Shown here: piece after piece, positions 9,601 through 18,168 of the stretch | Position numbering within the stretch: position 1 is the first letter of the stretch | Layout: every line of letters starts with the position of its first letter | Assembly: GCA_964594045.1 (NCBI GenBank) | Contig: CAZQKR010000017.1 | Span: 1 to 64,000, forward strand | Reading direction: 5' to 3' | Source of the DNA: UBA2365 sp964594045 | GTDB taxonomy: Bacteria > Bacteroidota > Bacteroidia > Chitinophagales > Saprospiraceae | Length of the DNA stretch: 64,000 nt | Program-made: the position numbers and the translations under genes | The notes under the pieces: model-generated | Database searches by the model: none | What the model saw: the letters and a program-made list of their open reading frames with translations, nothing else | Told to the model about the DNA's origin: nothing

Positions 9601-9956
9601 TGCGCATCCTGAACAATGTCATCAAAAATGCCATTCAGGCTATACCTGAAGACAGACCTGGTCAAATATCGATAGACTTGTACAGACAGGAAAGCAATGC
9701 GGTGATCAGGGTCAGTGACAATGGTACCGGTATCGCTGAAAACATGCGTGAGAAGGTATTTTCACCCAATTTTACCACTAAAAGCAGTGGAACCGGGCTT
9801 GGACTGGCTATCGCCATCAACATGCTGGAATCCTTTGGAGGAAGGATCTATTTTGAAACAGAAGAAAATGTGGGGTCTGATTTTTATATTGAAGTACCGC
9901 TGATGCGGCTTGAAGACAATTTTCCCCAGGCCAATACTGTCTTTTTGGAAGATTGA
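6600..9956 (+). CDS. NtrY-type transmembrane sensor histidine kinase
   Basis: A giant (about 1118 aa) inner-membrane kinase. The N-terminal part carries one helix, an extracytoplasmic stretch, and a block of about 7-8 further hydrophobic helices (about 180-430), then a second periplasmic region bounded by helices near 595 and 655. It ends with HAMP (about 815-875), HisKA with the H-box AHEIKNPLTPLK (about 893) and a HATPase domain with N-box NVIKNAIQAIP, G1 DNGTGIA and G2 GTGLGLA. The kinase part resembles NtrY/AtoS-like enzymes. No response regulator is adjacent, so it is an orphan or signals in trans. I place the start at ATG 6600 (MRQFFVNRY); the frame opens at 6573 but the promoter-like element overlaps that region. 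Confidence 0.88.
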   Translation: MRQFFVNRYIIGIFLAASALIFILAFKFWSTSDRTNRIFTEKVNALHQKTLEKIRTTKDFSLLETNLPVFIFDQQDSLVYWSEESLGEPEAFLNSSDSVFLFSFRNVRGILFKNDLIRFRSFILVPVDGDQFKSESLLNPVLYLKDHREITVTYQKKFEFTLNDNSFDNFHINLLSWLIMIIMLAAVRMLVSGSGKPGIRIFGEKSGNTSFPYGLSIATLLVLLLDLSNALPYDFLLTSVVLRGILPLSPFTLILAIGYAFYLLTWLDKTTFSGDNQTKIPKIAASLSLPLIGFVSIIAVNSTRFIYQNIPANLDLERLFSVSLEEISTLLILLLFFILCIYLIYTLYHLIHQQKMSRKSKLTGLIFALILLVGSGVSNIIKVPIAPFLLGFLILILFLDLYFDKKKYNSNWLVGWMILISAFLSFIIFHADLQKDLTERQNDLQTLLFDRNKELEQENPAKSLSEIPENYLPDTMLIKENVLTSLTGELVEISDSFYFQPMNGSYFRLLPKVVPTGFHTFQILQPKDNSATALTENERPSSAIYKSWSKSPHTEFPSADSIWSEKGTYFVSHTNQTGETIVSAYKIPGLLRPVSLFAAIFFMVSAGLIMISLLSMRINILPADFNLSFFRQKSLRSRIQVSILSLTITAFFIIGLVSASYFKKIYLIQNEELAKAHARQTQSAIEAKILELSSDISIQEAGFPVFFPLPPQSVHQAILFHSSLPSAYLYPTLPTETSHWRIPYSLLTAQPDNELEKKIPLLDKERNLIYIPLIFNGNIRYFYSPVRLNEEIQVKISDLLATFLSIYAVLFILSVVIAIGLSNSITNPIDILGQKLKGLKLSRKNETLEWQNEDEIGTLISIYNEMINKLGDNARLMAKIERDSAWKEMAQQVAHEIKNPLTPLKLNIQYLESKVGSNPDVASQLIAQLAPSLIEQIDNLSQIASEFSNFAQLPDARNEKLNLNDIVKKVHDFFRKREDMIFKLTLPINDVLVFADKNHMVRILNNVIKNAIQAIPEDRPGQISIDLYRQESNAVIRVSDNGTGIAENMREKVFSPNFTTKSSGTGLGLAIAINMLESFGGRIYFETEENVGSDFYIEVPLMRLEDNFPQANTVFLED

Positions 9957-9983
9957 CCCGGGGAAACCAGTTTCTATTTGCCG

Positions 9984-12494
9984 TTATTCATCAACATTCA
10001 ACGTACCATTCACCTCAATTTCTGAACCATTCAGGCAGGTAACTTTTTTGACATTCACCGTTTGCCCGACCAGGATCACAGGTTTGTTGACAACATTTTC
10101 GATTTCTACGATATCACCGGTACCAGGCACCTTACCCACATCCCAGTTGGATCCTGTATTCCAGTTGTTTGAATTCGCACCATCCCATGTGAAAAAGTCT
10201 TTGATCTCCACCATATAATCTTCTGCTTCACCCCAGTTTCCAACAGCACATGCATCATAACCGCTGCTCCATGCAGCCCTGACGCGTAAAACGTGAGATC
10301 CCGGATCCACATTGGTTGGAATGGTGATCTGAGTGGTCGTAGTTTGACTCGAAGGACAATTCAGGTCGGTGATCAGTTTTTCACTCGTTTCAAACAGGCC
10401 ATTATTATTGAAGTCAATCCACAAACTGACTCTTTGTGCATTATAAGACATTTCCACACTGACGTCATATATTTCTCCAGCCAATAAAGCTGTGCTCAAA
10501 TTTGTGTAATCCGTATAGTGAGAAGAGCCTGAAATATTATTTATCTTATTGATAATAAATCTTTTAATATGCGTACCAACATCACCATTGGTATAAGTTG
10601 GCAGGCAATATGTTGCCCGGGAAGCCGGATTACCATTTCCCGGAGCTATATTGTACTCAGTTGAAGCACCTGAGCCGTTGTAATCGAACACATGAAAATA
10701 ATATGTGGTTGCAGGATTCAGATTGGTTACGGTCACCGTATTTCCGCTGCCATTGTAAATCACTTGTTCGCCACCGGCATATAGTGTATTGGCCGATGGA
10801 TCTGTACCGTTTACCGGCAATGTGAAAGTATTCACATTATTTATTTTCACTATCCTGGAAGCTCCGGTTCCGTTGGTCCATTCCAATTTGATCTTATTGG
10901 TAGAAACCTCAGAAAAAATAATATTGCTGGATTGATTGACATCCACAGGTAAGGTGGTGAATGTTTTTTCATCTCCGTATCCTATACCATAACTATTTCT
11001 TGCATAAGCCTTTATGAAGTATTGAGTATTGGTATTTAATCCGGTAATATTGCTGACGAAAACACCTGAGCCTGATCCGTCTAAGGTTTTACCAATACAG
11101 GAGCTTAAAGATGGTTCTCCTGTAGTGTTCCAGATTACACCTCTTTCCCTGATGGTCTTGCCTTTGTCATCCGTTATGTTTCCACCGCTGCCGGCTGTCG
11201 TATACAGCACCTGGAAAGGCGTGGAAGTGCTGACATCCGGAAATTGTTCCAGCGTGGTAAATACTTCTTCGTTACCATAAGCAATCCCGTCATTGTTTAT
11301 GGCATAGGCACGGACATAATATGTCGTATTGGCGAACAAACCGGGGATCGTTGTGTTATAGGACCCTGAACCTGATCCGTTTTCCGTGTACCCCCAATTA
11401 TTTTCCAGCGTTGCGCCGGTACGAATGTCCCAAACCAATCCTCGGGCGATCACTGGAGAACTGCCCTGATCAGTGATGTTTCCACCGCTATCTGCCTGAT
11501 CATAAATGATGTTGGAAACTGTTGTTGTCGTCAGTTCAGGTAAATCCTTGAATATTATTCCGTAATCTTCAGCCTGACCGTAATCCGGATTATCACATGG
11601 CCCTGAAATCGAAAAATAATCACAAAGAATCCTCATTCTGATCAGGGTATTCATCGGCGGATTTGCGATAGTCGTAAAGTTGATTGATTGCTGACCACTC
11701 ACTTTTGAAGGGGATGCGTAAATCAATTCATTAACATCCAAAAAATCACCGTCATTGTTATAATCAATGTATACGTTCCAATATTCAGTGTACCCAGAAC
11801 CCAAAATCACTTGCAGTGTATATTGTGTTCCTGTTTGTAGAGTCGTATTTGAAGAAAGGATATAATTCATATAACCTGAGGTCGGATTATCCAGATAGGG
11901 TTGGCCAGAGGTTTGATCGATTGTATTTAATGCAACATAGTAGATCCCCATTCCATAAGAATCCAAATTGGCCGTAGAAGGAGTGCATGAAGGCGATATT
12001 TCTGATATAACCTGAATATAGGAATTGATGGTTTTTGAATCATTTCCATTTACATTTGAAGCTAGTAAACTGATCGTATACACTCCAGGAGCAGAAAATG
12101 CCAATTCCGGATTCCGGGAATTCGCATTGGTACCATTGACAAAAGAATAACTTGCGGGCGAAATGGTCCATGTCCAGGATGTAGGTCCAAAAGCAGAAAG
12201 ATCTTCCAGTTGAATATCCTCTCCAACCACACATGTTGTTTTATTTGCTTCGAAATTGGCCACAGGTGCCAGATCGTCACCGTAATACAGATCAGTTTCC
12301 CAAAGGCCTCTTCCATAAGTTCCTATCCTTAGCCTGGACTCCGTACCTCCATAATAGATTTCCATTTCCCTTACATCAACAATGGGCAGATCTCCGTCAA
12401 ATGCAATCCAATCCGCCATAGAGGCATTTTTATAATAAACCCCGGTTTTAGTTCCGACATACATCGATTCATCACCGAACTTATCAATGACCAT
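9984..12494 (-). CDS. C-terminal half of interrupted secreted protein (PKD, fibronectin-like and GEVED domains)
   Basis: An 836-codon frame that continues, in the same frame, the gene at 12525-14597; only one TGA and ten codons separate them. It begins inside a beta-propeller blade (DESMYVGTKTGVYYKN), then shows a PKD-like domain (about 75-160), a GEVED domain ending GQAEDYGIIF (about 310), repeated fibronectin-type modules of the GNITDxG...YGNEEVFTTL kind (about 320-520), a further FnIII-like module, a second GEVED (GEAEDYMVEI, about 760) and a final NWDVGKVPGTGDIV module. No T9SS sorting domain follows, so the 3' end may be lost too. Without an upstream signal peptide it is probably not exported by itself. 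It converges on the kinase gene with 27 bases between the stops. Confidence 0.75.
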   Translation of the reverse strand: MVIDKFGDESMYVGTKTGVYYKNASMADWIAFDGDLPIVDVREMEIYYGGTESRLRIGTYGRGLWETDLYYGDDLAPVANFEANKTTCVVGEDIQLEDLSAFGPTSWTWTISPASYSFVNGTNANSRNPELAFSAPGVYTISLLASNVNGNDSKTINSYIQVISEISPSCTPSTANLDSYGMGIYYVALNTIDQTSGQPYLDNPTSGYMNYILSSNTTLQTGTQYTLQVILGSGYTEYWNVYIDYNNDGDFLDVNELIYASPSKVSGQQSINFTTIANPPMNTLIRMRILCDYFSISGPCDNPDYGQAEDYGIIFKDLPELTTTTVSNIIYDQADSGGNITDQGSSPVIARGLVWDIRTGATLENNWGYTENGSGSGSYNTTIPGLFANTTYYVRAYAINNDGIAYGNEEVFTTLEQFPDVSTSTPFQVLYTTAGSGGNITDDKGKTIRERGVIWNTTGEPSLSSCIGKTLDGSGSGVFVSNITGLNTNTQYFIKAYARNSYGIGYGDEKTFTTLPVDVNQSSNIIFSEVSTNKIKLEWTNGTGASRIVKINNVNTFTLPVNGTDPSANTLYAGGEQVIYNGSGNTVTVTNLNPATTYYFHVFDYNGSGASTEYNIAPGNGNPASRATYCLPTYTNGDVGTHIKRFIINKINNISGSSHYTDYTNLSTALLAGEIYDVSVEMSYNAQRVSLWIDFNNNGLFETSEKLITDLNCPSSQTTTTQITIPTNVDPGSHVLRVRAAWSSGYDACAVGNWGEAEDYMVEIKDFFTWDGANSNNWNTGSNWDVGKVPGTGDIVEIENVVNKPVILVGQTVNVKKVTCLNGSEIEVNGTLNVDE

Positions 12495-12524
12495 GGTATT
12501 CAGATTATTCCATACCGGGATTGA

Positions 12525-14597
12525 TCATGTAATATTGATCCAATCCTGGCCTTTACTGACGGATCTGTAGATCTTCTCACCCTGTATCAGATACACTGTC
12601 TCCGGATCTGTCGGGTGACACACTACATCATCTATGTTCACAGTACCCAAAGGCAGGTTTGTGCTAAGATCTATCCAGCCAGGAGTCACGTCATTGATGT
12701 TATCGGATCTGAATAAGGTATTATTTTCTTTTACACCATAAAATACGTCTGAATCGGCAGACGACTGATCGATATATTTGAAATTGGAATCATTCACTCC
12801 ACCCAGATTATCCGAAATTTTGGTCCAAACAGGAGGATTTGACCTTACATTATTTGATCTCCAGATGTTTTTATATCCGAAAAACATCGTATTCGGATCT
12901 GTTAAATGCAGCATATATGGTGTAACCCAAGCTCCGCTTTCATTTATACCATTTATACCTTCACTGGCAATTGTTGTCCAACCTCCGAAGCCTTTGGAAT
13001 TCGAGCGTTTTATGCTGGATATATAGGTTGAATATGCATAGTTTTCATCTGAATAATCGAATAACGCTTCCATTCCGTCTCCACCCGTAACAGTTGAGAA
13101 AACATCATCTTTCATGATAGATGTTCCGTTGTCCTGATAACCATTGAACACTAGATCCCTTTTATAGGCAGCCTGACCGATACGGTAAGTCTGGGCAATG
13201 CGCAGGCCACCGCTGATATTGGTCCATGTATTGAAATAATCATCAGAATAATGAATACCACCGTCATGGCCTTCATAGATCCTTCCATTCAAAGGATTTC
13301 TGGCTACAGTATGCTGGTCTGCGTGCAATTGATTGCTCCAATGGGTTTTCTTTGTAAAACTTGTTCCTCCGTTTGTACTCATGTGAATATTTATGGAACC
13401 AACAAGAATTTTATCTGCGTCGTCCGGAGCGATCAGCATACACAGATCATACCCGGCCTGACTGTGTTCATCGCCGTCATCATAACCCAGAATATTCGGA
13501 TGATTGACAGGAGTGATCCTGGTAAAATTCAAACCAGAATCAGTTGATTTAAATATTCCGTGAAAGATGGCAGAACCACCTGTCAGAAGGCAGTATACAG
13601 AATTCGGTTCGTCAGCAGTGACTCCAAGTACCATCCTGTTACAACCGATCAAACCCGAAGAGATCTGTGCCCAGCTTTCGCCTCCATCCGTAGACCGGTA
13701 AAATGAACCATATGCCGTTGCATAAACATAGTTCGGGTCGGTGGGATGGTATTCGATATCTTTAAAATGTAAGGTAGTTGACTTTAATGTCCAGGAATTC
13801 CCGCTATTGGTCGTTTTGTAAATTCCGTTGCTGGTTGCTGCTAAAATTATTCTCCTGTTTGCTGGATGCATAACCATATCGCCAACAGTACGGTCGCCCA
13901 TACCATTATTCATTTGAATCCAGTTGGCTCCCCCGTCAACTGATCTGAACACGCCCAGTCCGGGTGCATCACCTGCATCTCTGTCACCGGTTCCGATATA
14001 CATGGTATCAGGTACAACAGGATGAACGATAATACTTGAAACGCCCAGAGTAGGCAGTTGATCTGTACTGGAAAAATAAGTGACTCCGCCATCGTTGGTC
14101 TGCCACAATCCGCCTGAAGGTGCTCCGATCCAAAAAGCACTGGCATCAGTCGGGTGAAAAGCAATGGCATTGACCCGGCCTGTTCCCGTTTCCTGCCCGG
14201 AGACATTCGTTGGATAAACCAAAGGACCCAATTCTCTCCAATTGCCTGCATTGGTAGATGGACCCCGATTATCATGTATATTTTTATCGCGCATGTATGA
14301 GTCAAACATTCTGGTCGGGTTCAGAAAACCCTGTTTATCAAAATCTCCCTGATGCTTCCATGCCCATCTTTCAAAAATTTTGTAGCCCGTTCCCCTCACC
14401 TTCTGATGCCTGGTAAAATAAAGGTCATAGGCTTTTTTAACTTCAAAATAATTGGGATTTTCTTTTTGCATCAGATCGAACCAATGCGGGTGATTGCTAA
14501 AGTCTTCATCAGAAAGTGTCTCCGATTGGGTATACCCATACCTTACACAAAGGGTGAGGAATAAAATCAGGCAGATTTGACATAAAATTGTTTTCAT
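12525..14597 (-). CDS. N-terminal half of interrupted secreted BNR/sortilin-like beta-propeller protein
   Basis: 690 codons with a clear Sec signal peptide (MKTILCQICLILFLTLCVRYGYTQ region, cleaved near residue 23). The body is made of beta-propeller blades of the BNR/VPS10-sortilin kind: repeated phrases such as GGLWQTNDGG, GVFRSVDGGANW, GIYKTTNSGNSW and SFYRSTDGGESW. Such proteins are exported and often T9SS-anchored in Bacteroidota; the ligand is unknown. The frame stops at an in-frame TGA (12525-12527) after WINIT, and the same frame resumes at once with SIPVWNN and another propeller blade. The natural gene therefore almost certainly ran 14597 to 9984 (about 1537 codons). See the finding on this stop. 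Confidence 0.82.
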   Translation of the reverse strand: MKTILCQICLILFLTLCVRYGYTQSETLSDEDFSNHPHWFDLMQKENPNYFEVKKAYDLYFTRHQKVRGTGYKIFERWAWKHQGDFDKQGFLNPTRMFDSYMRDKNIHDNRGPSTNAGNWRELGPLVYPTNVSGQETGTGRVNAIAFHPTDASAFWIGAPSGGLWQTNDGGVTYFSSTDQLPTLGVSSIIVHPVVPDTMYIGTGDRDAGDAPGLGVFRSVDGGANWIQMNNGMGDRTVGDMVMHPANRRIILAATSNGIYKTTNSGNSWTLKSTTLHFKDIEYHPTDPNYVYATAYGSFYRSTDGGESWAQISSGLIGCNRMVLGVTADEPNSVYCLLTGGSAIFHGIFKSTDSGLNFTRITPVNHPNILGYDDGDEHSQAGYDLCMLIAPDDADKILVGSINIHMSTNGGTSFTKKTHWSNQLHADQHTVARNPLNGRIYEGHDGGIHYSDDYFNTWTNISGGLRIAQTYRIGQAAYKRDLVFNGYQDNGTSIMKDDVFSTVTGGDGMEALFDYSDENYAYSTYISSIKRSNSKGFGGWTTIASEGINGINESGAWVTPYMLHLTDPNTMFFGYKNIWRSNNVRSNPPVWTKISDNLGGVNDSNFKYIDQSSADSDVFYGVKENNTLFRSDNINDVTPGWIDLSTNLPLGTVNIDDVVCHPTDPETVYLIQGEKIYRSVSKGQDWINIT

Positions 14598-14928
14598 AAA
14601 AGTTAAAACGTTTTAAAAATAAAATAATATACTGTAACTCACAACTAATTAAAATACATTATTTTATACATATCCAATAATTGTCTATACAAATATGGTA
14701 ACCATGGTTTTTTAAAAATTTAGTAAATATATGACCGCCTGTTGACAAAACAATTATTGAATAAAAATTTTAAGGAAATTTATTGTTGAATCGGATTGTC
14801 TGATTTTTCAATGAAATACTCATACAAAACAGGCTCGAATAATTTAAATGACTTGTCAGAACAAGTCAGATATACAATGCAGCAACTACGTAATCTGCTT
14901 CAAAATATAGCCCATAAATTAAGGGCAA
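14598..14928. other. AT-rich divergent intergenic region
   Basis: No gene is seen between the divergent propeller gene and prfC. It contains a perfect 14-base palindrome (14603-14616, TTAAAACGTTTTAA) only 6 bases upstream of the propeller-gene ATG. That is a possible operator or simply AT-rich chance. Confidence 0.4.
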
Positions 14929-14960
14929 TTGCAGATTAATGAGTAAAAAACATACCTTTG
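14929..14960 (+). promoter_or_regulatory. prfC promoter (-33 TTG, -7 TACCTTTG)
   Basis: TACCTTTG at 14953-14960 matches the -7 consensus exactly and a TTG at 14929-14931 lies 21 bases upstream, near ideal Bacteroidota spacing. The element lies after an in-frame ATG at 14939, so that ATG is probably untranscribed and the later ATG at 14987 is the real start. Confidence 0.65.
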
Positions 14961-14986
14961 CGGCTTCAAACCGGAAAAAGACCGTC

Positions 14987-16567
14987 ATGAATATCATTTC
15001 AGAGATCAATAAAAGAAAAACTTTCGGCATTGTGAGCCATCCGGATGCCGGTAAAACGACGCTCACAGAGAAACTGCTGTTGTTCGGTGGTGCCATTCAG
15101 ATCGCAGGTGCTGTCAAATCCAACAAGATCAAAAAGCACGCCACTTCCGACTTTATGGAAATCGAAAAACAAAGGGGAATTTCAGTGGCTACTTCTGTAA
15201 TGGCATTTGATTACAATAACAGACGTGTCAACATACTTGATACCCCTGGTCACAAGGATTTTGCAGAAGATACTTACAGAACCATTAGTGCTGTGGATAG
15301 CGCTATTGTAGTCATTGACGTTGCCAAAGGTGTTGAGGAACAAACCAAAAAGCTTGTCAGCGTCTGCCGGATGAGGAATATTCCGATGATCGTCTTCATC
15401 AACAAACTTGACCGGGAAGGGAAGGATGCATTTGACCTGCTGGATGAGGTGGAAACACAGCTCGGATTGAGTGTATGTCCTCTGAGCTGGCCTGTGGGCA
15501 TGGGGCAAAGCTTCCAGGGTGTCTACAATATCTATGAATCCAAACTGGTGCTTTTCAGGCCTCACGGTAAACAAAATCAGGAGGATGTGATCGAGCTGGA
15601 TCCAACAGACCATTCCAGCCTCGAAAAACATCTGGGCAAATTACCAACCCGGACGCTAGGTGAAGACCTCACCGTAATCAATCAGATCTATGACCCGTTT
15701 GACAAGCAAAAGTATCTGGATGGTCTTCAATCACCTGTTTTTTTTGGCAGTGCAGTGAATAATTTTGGTGTGAAGGAGTTGCTGGACTGTTTTGTGGAGA
15801 TCTCACCTGCTCCCCTTCCACGACAAACCGAAGAAAGAACTGTTTTGCCCATTGAATCTGCATTCACAGGATTCGTCTTTAAAATCCATGCCAATATCGA
15901 TCCTAAGCACCGTGACCGCATTGCCTTTGTGCGCATTGTTTCCGGTATTTTCAGAAAAAATACTCCATATCATCATGTAAGGCAGGACAAAAGCCTTAGA
16001 TTCCCCAATCCGACTTCGTTTATGGCTTCCAAAAAGAGTATCGTGGATGAAGCGTATCCCGGAGACATAGTCGGTCTTTACGATTCTGGCAATTTCAAGA
16101 TCGGTGACACCCTGACCGAAGGTGAGATCCTTCATTTCAAAGGCATTCCCAGCTTTTCACCGGAAGAATTCAGGGCAGTCGTCAATACCAATCCCATGAA
16201 GCGCAAACAACTGGACAAAGGTATCGAACAGCTGATGGATGAAGGAGTTGCACAACTTTTTACCACCATTGAGACAGGAAAAAAGATCATCGGGACTGTT
16301 GGCGCTCTGCAATTTGAGGTGATCCAATACCGGCTGGAAAATGAATACGGCGCTTCATGCAGTTATGATCCCATCAATATATATAAAGCGCTTTGGGTAG
16401 CTTGTGATGACAAAAAAGCTTTTGACTTTTTCCAGACCAGGCGCAAAAGAGACCTTGCCCTGGACAAGGATGGCAAACTGGTTTTTCTGGCTGACTCAGC
16501 CTGGGCGATACAGATGGCTAAGGAAAATCATCCGGAAGTGAATTTTTACGAAAAAAGCGAATTTTAA
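14987..16567 (+). CDS. prfC: peptide chain release factor 3
   Basis: RF3 is the translational GTPase that removes RF1/RF2 after peptide release. The 526-residue product shows the G1 loop SHPDAGKT (residues 17-24), the RF3-specific [14 protein letters not shown] switch region, G3 DTPGH, G4 NKLD, and a C-terminal RF3 domain containing [17 protein letters not shown] start at 14987 ([20 protein letters not shown]), which matches where family members begin; a longer frame from 14939 overlaps the promoter. It is followed after 12 bases by rlmD and is probably cotranscribed with it. Confidence 0.96.
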   Translation: MNIISEINKRKTFGIVSHPDAGKTTLTEKLLLFGGAIQIAGAVKSNKIKKHATSDFMEIEKQRGISVATSVMAFDYNNRRVNILDTPGHKDFAEDTYRTISAVDSAIVVIDVAKGVEEQTKKLVSVCRMRNIPMIVFINKLDREGKDAFDLLDEVETQLGLSVCPLSWPVGMGQSFQGVYNIYESKLVLFRPHGKQNQEDVIELDPTDHSSLEKHLGKLPTRTLGEDLTVINQIYDPFDKQKYLDGLQSPVFFGSAVNNFGVKELLDCFVEISPAPLPRQTEERTVLPIESAFTGFVFKIHANIDPKHRDRIAFVRIVSGIFRKNTPYHHVRQDKSLRFPNPTSFMASKKSIVDEAYPGDIVGLYDSGNFKIGDTLTEGEILHFKGIPSFSPEEFRAVVNTNPMKRKQLDKGIEQLMDEGVAQLFTTIETGKKIIGTVGALQFEVIQYRLENEYGASCSYDPINIYKALWVACDDKKAFDFFQTRRKRDLALDKDGKLVFLADSAWAIQMAKENHPEVNFYEKSEF

Positions 16568-16579
16568 TACATCTGGCAC

Positions 16580-17974
16580 ATGGCTCGAAAATCCAAACCG
16601 GAACTGGCTCCGGTTCATTTTACAGGTATTGCTGACAAAGGTATGGCCGTAGGCAGAACAGAAGACGGAAGGGTGGTTTTCTGCAAAGGACCTGTTCCAG
16701 GAGACAAAGCTGAGATCCTGCTCACCAAAAAACAAAAAGGTGTTCTTCAAGGGGTGGTGAAGCAATACCGGGAATACAGCCCTGAGCGCATTCCTGCTTT
16801 CTGTGGCCACTTTGAGCTTTGCGGCGGTTGCAAGTGGCAGCATCTGAGTTATGAAAGTCAGTTGCGGGAAAAAGAAAAACAGGTCAAAGATGCTTTCACC
16901 CGGATCGCAAAAATGGAACCACTTCAGTTTTTACCGGTTAAAGGTTGCTCAGTGACTACCGGATACCGGAACAAACTTGAGTTTTCCTTTTCCTCCAGAA
17001 AATGGCTCACAGAAGCCGATATGGCGTCAGGTACTGCGGCTACCGAACAGGATGCGCTGGGATTTCATGCACCCGGCAGCTTTGACAAGATCGTTCAGAT
17101 CGATCATTGTCACCTTCAGCCGGAGCCTTCAAATGAAATACGGAATTTTGTCAGAAAATATACAAAAGAAAACGGCTATTCCTATTGGGATGCAAAAGCG
17201 CATTCCGGTTTGATGAGGAATATGGTGATCAGGACGGCAAGTACAGGTGAAACCATGGTTGTGATCGTCTTTTCAAGGAATGAGCAGGAGAGGATCAGAT
17301 CATTACTTGAAGCAGTACAACAAAATTTTCCCGGACTGACGAGTCTGCACTATGTGATCAATACTAAATTCAATGACAGTCTGAGCGATCAGGAATTTAT
17401 CTTGTTTGCCGGAAAAGCTGAGATCACCGAAAAACTGGGTGATCTGAAATTTCTCATCTCGCCAAAGTCCTTCTTCCAGACGAACACCCTGCAAACGCGT
17501 GTTTTGTATGATATTGCAATAGATTTTGCCGGGCTGAAAGGAGGGGAAAGCGTCTTTGACCTGTACACGGGATTAGGCAGCATTGCACTTTACATTGCCG
17601 GAAAAGCAGGTCATGTAACCGGAATTGAACTCATAGAAGAAGCCATTCTTGATGCTCAAAAAAATGCGGAACTGAATGAAATTGACAACGTACACTTTAT
17701 TGCCGGTGATGTGAAGGATGAAATCCGGTTGTTGGATTCCAGACCCGATCTTGTTTTCGTTGATCCACCCAGATCCGGACTGCATCCCGAAGTGATCGAT
17801 TCCATCATGGAACTAATGCCTGAAAAGATCATATACATCAGTTGCAACCCGGCTACGCAGGCGAGGGATGCATCTCTTTTCAGCGCCAAATATTATTTGG
17901 AAAAAGTCCAGCCGGTGGATATGTTCCCGCATACGCACCACATTGAGTGCGTGGCCTCATTCGTCCTGAAATAA
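16580..17974 (+). CDS. rlmD: 23S rRNA (uracil-5-)-methyltransferase RlmD family
   Basis: A SAM-dependent m5U methyltransferase of the TrmA/RlmD family. It has an N-terminal TRAM domain (about 10-65) and four cysteines placed as in the [4Fe-4S] site of RlmD (CGHFELCGGC, about 75-84, and HCHLQ, about 177). The Rossmann motif is FDLYTGLGSIALYIAG (about 315-330), followed by VDPPRSG (about 395) and the catalytic cysteine in YISCNPATQARD (about 420). The 464-aa length is typical. The exact uridine modified (U1939 for E. coli RlmD, U747 for RlmC) cannot be settled from sequence. It lies 12 bases after prfC. Confidence 0.92.
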   Translation: MARKSKPELAPVHFTGIADKGMAVGRTEDGRVVFCKGPVPGDKAEILLTKKQKGVLQGVVKQYREYSPERIPAFCGHFELCGGCKWQHLSYESQLREKEKQVKDAFTRIAKMEPLQFLPVKGCSVTTGYRNKLEFSFSSRKWLTEADMASGTAATEQDALGFHAPGSFDKIVQIDHCHLQPEPSNEIRNFVRKYTKENGYSYWDAKAHSGLMRNMVIRTASTGETMVVIVFSRNEQERIRSLLEAVQQNFPGLTSLHYVINTKFNDSLSDQEFILFAGKAEITEKLGDLKFLISPKSFFQTNTLQTRVLYDIAIDFAGLKGGESVFDLYTGLGSIALYIAGKAGHVTGIELIEEAILDAQKNAELNEIDNVHFIAGDVKDEIRLLDSRPDLVFVDPPRSGLHPEVIDSIMELMPEKIIYISCNPATQARDASLFSAKYYLEKVQPVDMFPHTHHIECVASFVLK

Positions 17975-18168
17975 CAAAAAGAGGGAGAGTCCCTGTTTCG
18001 AAAAAATCTGATCCTGTCAGGTAAATACCGGAAACCAGCATCATATTCAAGAGCGTCATCTGGTAGAACAGACCATCGCATTGGTCGATTATTCTTTGTA
18101 AGTTTAAATTCCCGAAAAACATTTGTAGCAGTTACATGTTATTAGCACATTAATAAAATCGGATAATT

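Noticed and set aside
9910..10218. 102-codon plus-strand frame overlapping the kinase and propeller genes
   Set aside because: It is the antisense shadow of the propeller gene's 3' end and overlaps the kinase 3' end; no family features.
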